Both the position numbers and the translations under genes were made by a program. 64,000 nt of DNA from Acanthaster planci (lineage: Eukaryota > Echinodermata > Asteroidea > Valvatida > Acanthasteridae). A model generated the notes under the pieces. The model did no database searches. It saw only the letters and a list, made by a program, of their open reading frames with translations, and was not told the origin of the DNA. The number at the start of each line of letters is the position of its first letter. Positions within the stretch are counted from its first letter, which is position 1. The stretch lies in assembly GCF_001949145.1 (NCBI RefSeq), contig NW_019091402.1, positions 2,515,005 through 2,579,004 of the forward strand, in the 5' to 3' direction. Positions 21,681 through 32,602 of the stretch are shown in pieces.

Positions 21681-23699
21681 GGGTGACGGTGTGCAGGGGA
21701 AGAAAGTTGTGACATAGCCTTACAGGAAAACTGAAAGAATAATACAGGCCTAATTGTTCTGCAGAAATTCTGCAGACACTGAAGAAAGTGGAAAATGGCG
21801 TTTTATAATTCCCATGGCGCGAAGTACAACGCATGTAGCTCCGGCGTTATAAAAACACTTGCAAACATCGACCATCTTGATAATCCTGTCCTCTGCACTA
21901 GGCCTACTTTAAACCCTTTCCATGGGCGTCAGACTGAACTTTATCATACTTATAAAGACTGCTGCGAAGTTCAAGTATACAGCCGTGAATGTGTTTTGTA
22001 AATTTCCGTCTCTTATAATTCGCAGTGCAATCGGTAAACTTGTGCACATGCCCCTACATGTACAGTCAATAAATCAAACTTTAAAATACAGCGCCCTGCG
22101 AGGAGCGTTTTGACATCTTGCGAGAATTTTTTATCCAAAATTGTGAGAGGGGGCTCAAATAACTCCCTTCCTTTTTATACTTGGTAACCCCCTGACATGA
22201 GATCTACTGAGGTTCCCGTCCACTCAAATCACCTCCCCGTTCAGCGGCAGCTGGCTTAGCTCTTAAAGGTGCTAAAGCATGTGTATTACTGGAAATGGCA
22301 GGCAAAATAATTCAGTTTCCTATAAGACAAACAGCCTATCCGCCTTGAGCAGAAACACCCCCTCATCGGTTGAAAGGAGTTATTTGGTCGGGAGTGCTCA
22401 TTTCGTTGGTAGCGATGCGATCCTTATGCGTGCATTTCATAGTCGTTTAATGGTAAACCAGTGAAGTGCAGGCAGTACCTACTAATGCTAAGTAAGGGGC
22501 CTGCGTTGCTAGGAAAATTGCAGGCGAAGTTGGTCTATTCCAACGTAAGTGCAGAACTGATTACGTTGTTTATAATCTCGTGCCTATACGTGCAAAATAA
22601 CAACCACAATAATTTGTCACGGACACTTTGAACCAACCCCTGAATGGGCTTTGAACTGTCAGTATTTAAGATGAAGTTAACACGGCAGGGTACGGTCCCT
22701 AAATTTGTTAGCTTTGTCTCAGAATTTCCGGCCTTGTTGAATTCATCACCAGCTGAGATGGTGGGTGGGAAATCGGCCCCCATGAGGACATCTTGCTAGG
22801 TAAAAAAAAATGGTATCAACAACACGTCATGAACAATCGACATTAGTATCCTTTGATGAAGAGAGGGCTGTTTCACAGATGAAAAACAAAATAATGGACA
22901 ATCATTTCTGGGAAAATTCGTCCCCTCTCCTGACCCAGCAGACTCAAAATCGTGTTACAAAGATACAGGTACACGTGCTGATATCATTGTTTTTGGCGTC
23001 TTCCTTTTCATACTCGGAATATTGGGAATCGATACTGCAAAAATGTTGCCCTGCAAATTTTATGTAAAAAGAGAGTGTTCATATTTTTTCCCAACAAAAC
23101 AACCTCGACGGGCAGAGAGTTTTACAAAAACAACCCTGTGGGGCAGAGAGAAGTTTAGTCCTCATTAATTTTGGTGCTGTGCAACGCCGTGAAATTCAAT
23201 TTAATTCTGGTCGAGCGAAAGTACAGATTAAGTGCAGTTTAATCCTGACAAACAGCTTGGAAAAATTAACATCAGGCTTTTTTTTCAAGCATGTTAACTG
23301 CGCCGGAAAAGGGCTCCCGTTATATATCCCTATTATAGTAATTGGTTGATGCTCTCTGGAGCTTTCTATTCTATCATTACGTCAGGTTGTACGCAACTGG
23401 CTTGTTGTTTAGCGATCTGAATTGACAATGCAAATAGCGTTTTACGGTTTCACGTCCTTCAATTTCGCCATCCGTGGTTTTGTTCAGCTGCATGAAGGTT
23501 TCGTAGCTGGGAACTGTACCTTCCAAGTTGCTGGGCATACTGGTGCATTATTGCTCAGTCAGTAAGCCACCATTTTATTTCGAGAAGGTCCTTCTAAATT
23601 TTCCAACTTAGAGAAATTCAAGATGGCTTGGATCTAAAATTAATTACTTGCGCATCCCAGTAACTTGCAAATGAGTATATGAATAAGCTTTAACAAGAG

Positions 23700-23790
23700 C
23701 AGAGTTGTAATGGCTCGAGTCGGCGACTCGACTCGGTCACAAATTTGGCGATTCGTCATTTGACTTGTTACAAATGTCCAAGGGAATCTT
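23700..23790 (+). mobile_element. Solo end of a hAT-like element (CAGAGTTGTAATGG)
   Basis: The terminal motif cagagttgtaatggctcgag followed by gactcgactcgg matches the reverse complement of the right end of the element at 61633-62045. A matching right end was not found here, so this is probably a truncated copy. Confidence 0.55.
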
Positions 23791-24229
23791 GGTGGATAAG
23801 ACAGCTTTAAAAATAAACTTTATGTGTTCTAAATATTTAATGTAACACTGGGTGCCACCGATGGTTTAAATTTCAAAGTTTTGGCCCAAAGAATAAACAA
23901 GTCGTGTATTTAGGGATCTTGAACCACATTTTCGGAGTGAGGATTCAAGTTGTTGGAGGGAGGTCGATTGGGAATTTCTCAATCACTTTTTTTACGGGGA
24001 TGGAGGCTAAATTTTACACGCTTATGGAAGGCAGGGAGATGACATGATCCCTTAGTGGCTTTTCAGTGGTTCAGAATATTGCTTTTTTTAGGGGCAGCGC
24101 AAGGCCTCCGTTGCCATTGGCTTCCTCCCCCAATGGCCGGCTAATCACGTTTGCCCTGAAATGTTTCCATCCTTGCCGAAAACTCGCCATTGTTAAGAAT
24201 ATACGTGGCTGTGCATCTAGAATATGTCA

Positions 24230-25005
24230 ACATGGCTGACACAAAAGAATGGCCGTTCATAATCCTCTTATAATTATGAGAAGGCAGAGAGTGGTGTCCC
24301 TATGCTTCCAGAGGCATTTCTATTCCAACGAGAGGAGTTCGTATCAACAGAAGCCTCCCGTTTTTCTTTTTAAAATTGGAAGAAAAGATTCTCCTGACTG
24401 TGCTTTTTGTGATAAACGTCCTGAAACTTCGATTCATATTTTTCAATGAGTGTGATCATGTTTCACGCATCTTGTCAGACCTCATGTCTTTTACCAATCA
24501 AAATCTCAAAGACCCTATTAAGTTTGGGAAATTTGAATTGTATTTTGGTGTTCCCCATAATAAATGTTTGACTTATGTTTTTCATTGTATAAGTTTTATA
24601 TTATAAATTAAAATTTATAGATGTAAATTCCAGACTCAAATTCCTTCCTTTTGGGTGTCATAAGATTATTTTACAAAATCAGTATGATATATTATAAGAT
24701 TGCTATGTAAAATCAAAGCCTTAGTCTTCATTATTCAAAATGGAATTTTCAATTCTAATTCTGTAGACCCTATGCAATCATTTCAAATGTACATGTCCAT
24801 GTAGAGTGACCATTTCCCTTCATCTCTTCATGGCCCTCTCCTTTTCTTTCTTCATCTGGAGTGTTTTCTGTACTTTCCAATTACCTCCTGTCTTTCCAAT
24901 TTCCTTAATTTTGGATGATTGGTGCTTTTACTTTCCAATATATGTTTATTTGTGTTTTTCTCATCAATAAAACAAAGAAAAACAAAACATTAAAAAAAAA
25001 CAGAC
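24230..25005 (+). mobile_element. 3' end of a LINE (non-LTR retrotransposon), broken
   Basis: The reading frame from 24249 encodes a reverse-transcriptase C-terminal zinc-binding motif, DSPDCAFCDKRPETSIHIF, then needs a shift to continue as NECDHVSRILSDL and ends at 24606. The Cys-x2-Cys...His...Cys pattern is that of L1/Tx1-like LINE tails. An AT-rich 3' UTR follows, with AATAAA near 24966 and a poly(A) run at about 24992-25000. The frameshift and missing upstream part show a dead, 5'-truncated copy. Confidence 0.65.
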
Positions 25006-26980
25006 GCCTCCCCTTACGCATTACTACTGCAACTGCCCATCCCTTTAATTTGTGAGACGACGCATGTGGCAAGTAACTGACCTTACGCAAGCCTGATTGG
25101 TTTTGTTAATCCGGATACCTGGAAGGATATTGGCCGGTTGCCGTGGTAATACAATTTGTTACAATGCTGAATTGATTTAGACATGTGTTTCTTTCCCAGA
25201 TGTAGTAATTTTATGAATTTGCATTTCACCGAGCGAGCTATAAGGTGAAATCGCTAATAGCTAAGCTTTTCCGCACATATTAATAGTTTTGCTCAAATTC
25301 ATTAACGGTTAACTTAAAATTCTCCTCATCTCAAAAATTCATGACCTTTTATGTCCCATGTTCAATTTTGTCTCAAGTCTTTCAGTTTTTTTTACTTTGT
25401 TTAAACAATTTCATCCATTTCCATACTTTTGTCGTGAGAGACAATTCAATTTCGTCGTCCTCAGTTGCCGGACGTTTGATAGATGAAGCATTTTCGTTAT
25501 CTTGTTACACACAATTTTCATTTAAATTCGTCACACGATCACACGCTTTCTTTGGCATATTTACATTTTCATATCCTCATTTCTACTTCAAACATAATTA
25601 CCGCATTTGTGTGTGTGTGTGTTTAAAGAAGGTCTTTAACTTTAAGTAAGCATTTTTCATATCTATTAGTTTGCAAAATTTACTTGTTTTGTGTATCCGT
25701 TTAGTTCTTTGACAATTTTATGCGTCAACAACTGGAAGGAATAAGGTCTATAAAAAGGCAAATGGAGCTGCATACTTTCCATTTCATGCAAGAAATAAGT
25801 AGGCCTTTAGGTATGAACAGCAAAGTGTATTCATATTTCCACATCATTCAGAAACAGTTGAGCCAGTCAGTTCTTCTTGTTCCGTAGACTAGTTCAGCGG
25901 TTCAGCCGTCAGCTTCTTGTCTTGCATTACACCGTGCCAAACACGTCTGTGCGTGGTTGTACGCAATCCAATGCATCTGGGGGAGGCATTCTTGAAATTG
26001 ATTGAACAAAGCCTCAGTTAATCCTTATATCATGTAGATAATCACTGGTTGAGTATGAGACGAATTCTATTGAAATCTGACGGTGTCAAATGGACAAATG
26101 CCAAAAAACAGATCGACCACTGATCACGTGGAATGACCGATGATTAAATTCATTGTAGCATTTGCGCGTTCAAGTCTTCTAGAGACAAAGGTGAAGTTTT
26201 GAAGTTAATTTAATTAACCGTTATCATTTTGAATGAATAGAATTTACAATGTGCGGCAAAACCTATTTGTCAAACAAAACCGAGGATGCGTCATTTCTAG
26301 CATAGGATTATAATGACCATAGTTTGGTCAAAGACGCACTTGGCCACATAAATAGTGATTTTTGGTCTTACGCAAGTTTCTTTACTGTTTTATCATTTTC
26401 AACTGATTATGGGGGATTAAGCAGAGTTTCTTGCTAAAAGGTAGCACAATTCTGAAACGTGTCTATAGAATTTTCGAATTTCTCGCCTTCCCTGTGTTGA
26501 GGAGCTGCATTATACGCTCACCAACTCTACTATACATGGTTGCTTCACAGCGTGATGTGCTAACGTAGAGGCGAAGTGAACAAGCAAAACTTCAGGAGTC
26601 TTGCAGGGTCATTCTGAAAGACGATTAAGCCGTAGTCATTTCGTGTTCAATTTTGACTGGAGTATTTAACACTTTTCCGTCTAACACATTAACTCTAACA
26701 GTCCTCAACATAAACCATAAGGAAGTAGGGTTAATGTTAAAATACACTGAAAAAATGTAAGAAGTAAGATGTTTTTCGAAAAATAAAATAAACAAACACG
26801 TTGGAGAATCGATAGAACTGTGCACATGCTTGGGAAGAGACGGAAAATGTTCATGCCATGACTAGCCTAAATTTCTGAATGTTTTGTGTATGCATCCTTG
26901 ACGTAAAGTGTATTTCATTCCACACGTAAACAGGACTGGCTGGCCTACGTTTGCTAAAAGTACACTGAGTTCACTGCGTC
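25006..26980. other. AT-rich stretch without recognisable feature
   Basis: I see only a short GT microsatellite near 25608 and a near-match X-box at 25137 (gttgccgtggtaat). No coding block, RNA or transposon end was identified. Confidence 0.5.
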
Positions 26981-27180
26981 CCGTCAAATCCTTTTGGGCA
27001 AATTATCGTTCGCGTGTACAACTGTTACGTAAACAGTATCCTTTATTCAAGGCGCGCGTGGCTACCTGGACACATCACGCAGTTTTCGTCTTGCTCGTGG
27101 GTCATGTGTCCAGGTAGCCACGCGCTCATTGAGTAAAGGCTATGTAAACAGGGACCGCGTGTCCGATAGAACTTGACGGA
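26981..27180. mobile_element. Inverted-repeat (MITE-like) element with a perfect 22-bp stem
   Basis: The outer ends ccgtcaaatccttttgg and its diverged mirror (ttctatcgga side, ending ttgacgg) bracket the element, and gtaaacag and cctttattcaa blocks are mirrored further in. The centre is a perfect 22-bp inverted pair: 27054-27075 against 27104-27125 (gcgcgtggctacctggacac and its reverse complement) with a 28-base loop. Confidence 0.7.
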
Positions 27181-27184
27181 TGAG

Positions 27185-27780
27185 AGCCATGGGCGTCGAG
27201 AGGGTGCCGAGGGGCGCTTGCCAGCTCCCCCCCAACAAAATGAAAAACAAAAAAGGGGTAGTTTGAAAAAAAAAATGAAAACAAAAAGAGTCAAAAGGAG
27301 ATGAAAATCACAAATTGTCTTGAAAAAGGAAAAAACACCTCTTAACTGACCCCCCCCGCCGTTAATTGTTTATCATTTTTAGCTAACGACCTCGAAATCC
27401 CCATCCCCTTGGGAAAAAGTGGTTTGCTCCCCTGAACAAAATCCCAGGAATGCCCAAGACTGAAGCGTTTTCTTCGATAATGGTATCATCGGAACGTGGT
27501 CCAAATGTAATTGAAATTCAAGAAACAAATTTCAGATAGAGACTCCCTTGTCCGGTTGACTTCCCACTGCACATACATTTTTTTAAAAACTTGACAGGTG
27601 TGGTGCGGGGAAAGATATGTGCCCCTGGAAGAGGGGTTTTTGTCCCCACGGTTCCCCCACCCCAGCTGAAATTTTTGAATGTACGCTAAGCCACAATTCT
27701 TCAGTGCCCCTTCAAAAAGTATTCCTGGGCGCCCCCGAGAAATTTCACCCCCCAGCTGCAGTGCACAGGTTTTCGTAACC
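27185..27780. repeat. C/G-run-rich decayed repeat
   Basis: Long C runs alternate with A-rich stretches, starting with catgggcgtcgaga and ending near ccccccagctgcagtg. It resembles the G-run hAT-like family at 32399 and 50000, but ends and duplications are not clear. Confidence 0.35.
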
Positions 27781-30700
27781 GTTTTAGGCTATTGAAATGT
27801 AGTGAAATTTGCGAAGGTATCCTCCGTTCGAAAGGGAGAAATTATCCAGCGGCACACCGTGCCATGCTCATTTTAAGAAACGGAACTCTAACCATTTATT
27901 TGTTCGCGCGGCGTTTCACGGAATCAGGTTTTGTAAGTGGCGGTGTTACAAGTAAAAGATGTTGCCATGCGTATGCCGAGAACCGAATGTGACGTTAGTT
28001 GCTCTATTGTTGGCTCTACACATTGACAGGTCTGATGAAACATCCATTGCAAAATCGCAGGGATACGGTGGAGTGTTTTTGTGTGTTGAACAAATTACCT
28101 TGGCAACCTAGAATTGAAAGATGACGTATTCCTGATGGCTCTTCATAAAAGACACAGGAAATGCTTGTCAAGCGGCAGCTTTTTGACATGAATCGAAGAA
28201 GCCGCAGTGTGAGGCGTGCGACCCCGGTCAAATGTTTGAAGGTTTTCCCTGTACGCTGACTAATTGCCCACTTTTCCCGAGAAATTTCGAACAAAAAAAT
28301 TACTAGCAACAGAACGATATACTCGGGTGGTTTAATTACTAAGAAAGGGTCCAAACAAGGCTTGGAATAAGAATTTTTTACATAAATCAAAAACCAACTG
28401 CACGCCTGACTACCAAAACAACAACTCGCGGAAATATACTAACCTTTCTGGTAATGTGCATATTTATTAAAGTTTAAATCACAAACACTACTGTACACGA
28501 GGAAAAAATGGGAAAACATATTTTTTTATCGGACGGACGTACAAAACTTGTGGAATTATACCATATTTACACAATAGAATTAAAGACTGTTTTCCATCAT
28601 ATAGTTAACAATGTACAACGATTTATTTGCATAATGATGTCATCGTCAAAACATTCCCACCCCGAATTCAAAATGGGATGAACCGTCAACCATTTTTATC
28701 TCACAGTGAAGAGTAGTTCATTACCTTACGCGGGTGCAGCCGAATGACTACTACATAATTTGAAGTCAGTCGCAGATATGGATTCCAAATTTAGCTATTT
28801 ACTGATAATACCATCTAACATCTCCACTCCACTTGTCTTTCACCTTTCGTGTAAGCACACAACTTCTCTTCAACTGTTGTTAAAAGCCAGGGGCAATTTG
28901 AATTTACGTGTACAAACGAGGTTCGTAGAAGACCAGGGGTAGGCCTGTACGTGGATATTTTCGTTATGTTTATGCAATGTATACACGAAAAATAAGTACG
29001 ATATTCAACAACAAAAAGACTTGTACATGTAATCGAATCGTTTGTCATTACCAAAGATCAAATGGCGCCGCGTAAACGTTGTAATCGCACGGGCGCCATT
29101 TGAGCAAGCAATACGCGTGCGCAATGCACATTAATGGACAGAGCGCAGGCGCTGCGGCAGGCACGTGCACCTGTCGAGCCTGCGCCCAAGCATTACCGTA
29201 AACTGCGCAGGCGTAACGCTTGCTCAAATGGCGCTTACGGTAATTACATCTTTTGGGCAGAGTTATCCATCTGCGCCTTCAGCGCTATACGATCTTTGGT
29301 CATTCCATACACATAGCTACTTCAGTGGGCTTGTATGTGCTTGTGACTAGACCCGTGACTACAGTTTACAATTTGGTAGTGATTCGACTATGATTTGGCC
29401 TGTGATTTGACATGGCACTGACATTTGATTTGGCCACGTGACTTTAAATGTACCTATGATTTGGCCTGCATGTGATTGAACTTGTTTTGTGACTTGTGAT
29501 TGCCTCGCAGCCGAAGAGGTTACATAACTGCAACACAGAGCACCACGTTTCAGACAAGAACTTTTGATTTGGACAGAAAAGAAACGACGAAATGACTCAT
29601 TAACAAAGGGCAGGCCATGGAATATTTTCATGGAGTAGGCCTGATAATTTGTGACATTTATAATGTGTTCCTACAACTGTCAAGAATTTTTCACACTTGC
29701 AAACTTTCTAAACAATCATAAACGTAATTTAGAGGATAAAGCAAAGAACACGAATTTTTATCTTATTCAACTTGCTGACCCTTTACGGAAAAAAAATGTA
29801 CACACACAAATTGTGCTTATCTGACAATGAAATTTCTCAGCTCCTCGACCAATTTCCAACTTTGATGAGTTGTTCTTTTTCAAGAGAAATCACACTCTTT
29901 TCAAACAACTAGGCCTATGTACAGACTATCTGGATTCATATTCGCACCGGTCTCTATATTCAAATCAATTTAACAACCTCAAAAGACCTTTATGATGTCA
30001 CAATCGCGCTGGACCCACGGACGTATACAAAAAAACCTGGACTTGCAACGCCTTTGTATGAAAAAGAAGCCAATCAGCGGCCATTTTACAGAGCCGAAGG
30101 TTGGCTCCCTTTTATCGACCTCAGGAAGAACAAAGGCGGGCATTGCCAGGAAAGCTTTGTATTCGGCTCGGTGAAATGGCCGCGAGTGGATACAGTGACT
30201 CTATAAGCTGACTTAGGGCATTGCGAGTCCATTTTATTATACACGTCCGTGGCTGGACCGCGGTGTGTTGTGGTGGTAATGAGTGCATAGTATTAGTACT
30301 CAAAATGAGCTAGTCATGCATGCTGCGTTCGCACTTGCGCTTACACGTGGTTGAAGCTGCCCGTAGGAATACTCGCGATCACCGTGGCCACGGCGGTCCA
30401 CGCGTACGTGGTGGCATTGTTTACATTTAGCGCAATCCAGTCACGTGGGTGAAAAAGGCCTACAGAAGATACCATCGAGCAATTCTTTTTCTGCACCATC
30501 GATTAGCCAAAAACTATAATGCATTTGTTGGATACGTTATAATTCCTGCACTCACTTAAATGCCACGAAAAAAGATCAATCTTTCCTGTGGGCTGAGTCC
30601 TAGGGTACTATTTGCAAAAAAAGTTTGAATCTCTGCTCGTGCAGTGCCAACAACCGTGAGATGATTTGACACTACTTCAGTATATACTGTACCACTTCAC

Positions 30701-30999
30701 GCGAGGGGAGACAAAATTAGCTTCCATTATGTAACTGAACTTTAAACTTTACTGACCATATCTAACCCATCTCCCCCTTCACATTATTTACACAACTCCC
30801 TGGACCCTGTGGAAACCTCCAGTTGCAACATTTTGCAAAGGTATGGATCTTATGGCACCCTATCAATCCAACAGAAAAAAAACATGACAGACCTCAACTT
30901 CATGAATATTCACATTAACCAATATGTACCTCATCTCTCACCCAATCAGATTTCACACATTTCATCTCTTAGAACGCCATTATCTACGTATAAAAAGGC
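27781..30999. other. Stretch without recognisable gene
   Basis: Besides the foldback element at 29050 I see a TG-rich irregular repeat of gatttggcctgtgattt type (about 29370-29500). TTTATT near 28466 is a conceivable distant poly(A) signal for the minus-strand gene. Confidence 0.45.
29050..29300. mobile_element. Foldback element with ACCAAAGATC ends
   Basis: The perfect ends accaaagatc / gatctttggt are flanked by a possible 4-bp duplication CATT. Inside, an inverted pair of about 60-nt arms (starting gcgccatttgagcaagc on the left, mirrored as gcttgctcaaatggcgc) makes the element fold on itself. It is GC- and CpG-rich compared with its surroundings. Confidence 0.7.
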
Positions 31000-31019
31000 T
31001 AATTTTTTCTAAGCGAACT

Positions 31020-31395
31020 TTTCGATAAATGTACCAGTGCAACGTGCACAGATTCAGTGGAAAAATATAACTTTTTACACACTCCTACAAGGTCCCCTCA
31101 TCTAAGTTTGACATCGTAGCAAACCAATTTATAAATTAAAATATACCTTCCCACCATTCTACGTGTGGTTCTATGCAGTTCTGCTAGTCTTAAGTGAATC
31201 ATTCCCTAACTGCATCAGTGCTATGCACAGTGATTCGGTGTGAAACATTATGATGGAAAAGTATCTCTTTCTTGCACACCCCAAAAGTCCCCTTATCAAA
31301 GTTTAACTTCACAGCGACCATTTTATACATCAAAATATAATTTTCCATCATTCTGACTCGTGCATATTTGAGAGTTAATAACAACTATCTTAAGT
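31020..31395. repeat. Tandem duplication, two diverged ~190-bp units
   Basis: Unit 1 (about 31020-31200) and unit 2 (about 31205-31395) share blocks in the same order: gtgcacagattc / atgcacagtgattc, gtcccctcatctaagttt / gtccccttatcaaagttt, aaaatatacctt / aaaatataattt, and ccaccattct / catcattctg. Confidence 0.7.
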
Positions 31396-31734
31396 TTTTT
31401 GAAGTTTTGATCCAAGTTTAAGTTAAAATAGCATATCAAATAAACTTCTTTACCCGTGGAAACGATAGATCTTTTGTATTCATAACTACACATATTCTAC
31501 AAATTGTTGCAAAAAGAGCATGAGTATAATATCTATTGATTAAGCATTCTTTTAAAACCTGATTAAACCAGCATGGTATCCAAAACATTGCACACACACA
31601 AAACCTGTACGTGTACCAGTTAACACCAATACTGTTCGATCTTGCCCATACTTGTTACAATGTGGGCTGTGTCCACTCCATCGCAAGTCCCTGCTGGTCA
31701 GCGTCTTAAACCGGGTCACAATTAAAATGTTGAA

Positions 31735-31830
31735 ATGAACTGTGACAAAAACATTCCTTTGTCACTTTTCGTCCTGCTGTGTGTGACTGGTCATATGACT
31801 GGTCTTGTGACTGGATTTTTGATGGACTCA
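31735..31830 (+). repeat. Short degenerate repeat of the word gtgactggtc
   Basis: Repeats of gtgactggtcatatgactggtcttgtgactgg are seen here. A related word pair occurs at 51360-51400 (gaatggtcttctgactggtcttgtgatggtc). The class is unknown. Confidence 0.4.
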
Positions 31831-32398
31831 ACCCTGGTTATTCACTGCCAAAACGTGGGCAAAAGGAGTTGGTTCATCCACGGCCCATTTGGTTCATCAC
31901 TGCAAGTGCAGCATTTCAACACAGTTCACGGCGGGCCATATCGGTAGGTTGGCATGTTTATATTTTATTTCTGAGTTACAACAGTTTTTCAAGGCACAGG
32001 TGATTTGAGAGTGGGAAAGCTGTAAAACACTACCCATTTCAAAGTCCACTGCCAATTATACTACTAGATACACTCTCAATCTCATGTATGTTTTGTCCAA
32101 TGTGAGCTTGGGAACAGGTAAATGTAGCAAATCTCGGGTTTCAACAGGAAACACTGCGTTACGGGATATTCCTAGACAAGATGAGGTGAACATACTCCAC
32201 TGTTAAGGTAAAAAGGAAAATCTTGCGTATTTGCAGACTACGCTGACAACTACGAAATAAAGCAAAGTTGTGTGCGGAGAATCGTGCCTGGTTTTACAGC
32301 GGTGACAATGATTGACTGTATTCGGGGTACCCAATTTCAGTTGTATTCTTTAATGTATTGTATACATTTGAAATTGAAACCCTTAATGGGATAGTACC

Positions 32399-32594
32399 CA
32401 GTGGTGGCAGAATGATTTTCAAAGGTGGGGGGGGGCAGTTGTTAGACTATCAGGCATCAGCCATTGCTAGGCCGATCCATTAAACCCACCCCATTACAGG
32501 CCCTGCAAAAAGGGGGGCCCTGCCCCCAGTTGAAAAAGTGGGGGGCGGGGGGAGGGCACTGGCCTGCCTGCCCCCTCCCCTTCCGCTGCCAGTG
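32399..32594. mobile_element. hAT-like MITE with 8-bp target duplication, G-run family
   Basis: The element starts CAGTGGTGGCAGAATG and ends CCGCTGCCAGTG. It is flanked by ATAGTACC (32391-32398) and ATGGTACC (32595-32602), 7 of 8 matching, as expected for hAT insertion. The interior is full of G and C runs. A related copy in the opposite orientation lies near 50960-51105. Confidence 0.7.
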
Positions 32595-32602
32595 ATGGTA
32601 CC

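Larger units (their letters stand above)
19846..23699. other. Stretch without recognisable gene
   Basis: Apart from the mini-element at 20945 and the X-box-like site at 21667 I see no supported feature. The longest open frame (214 codons, 20413-21057) has no recognisable domain, and part of it is the 36-bp palindrome. Confidence 0.5.
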
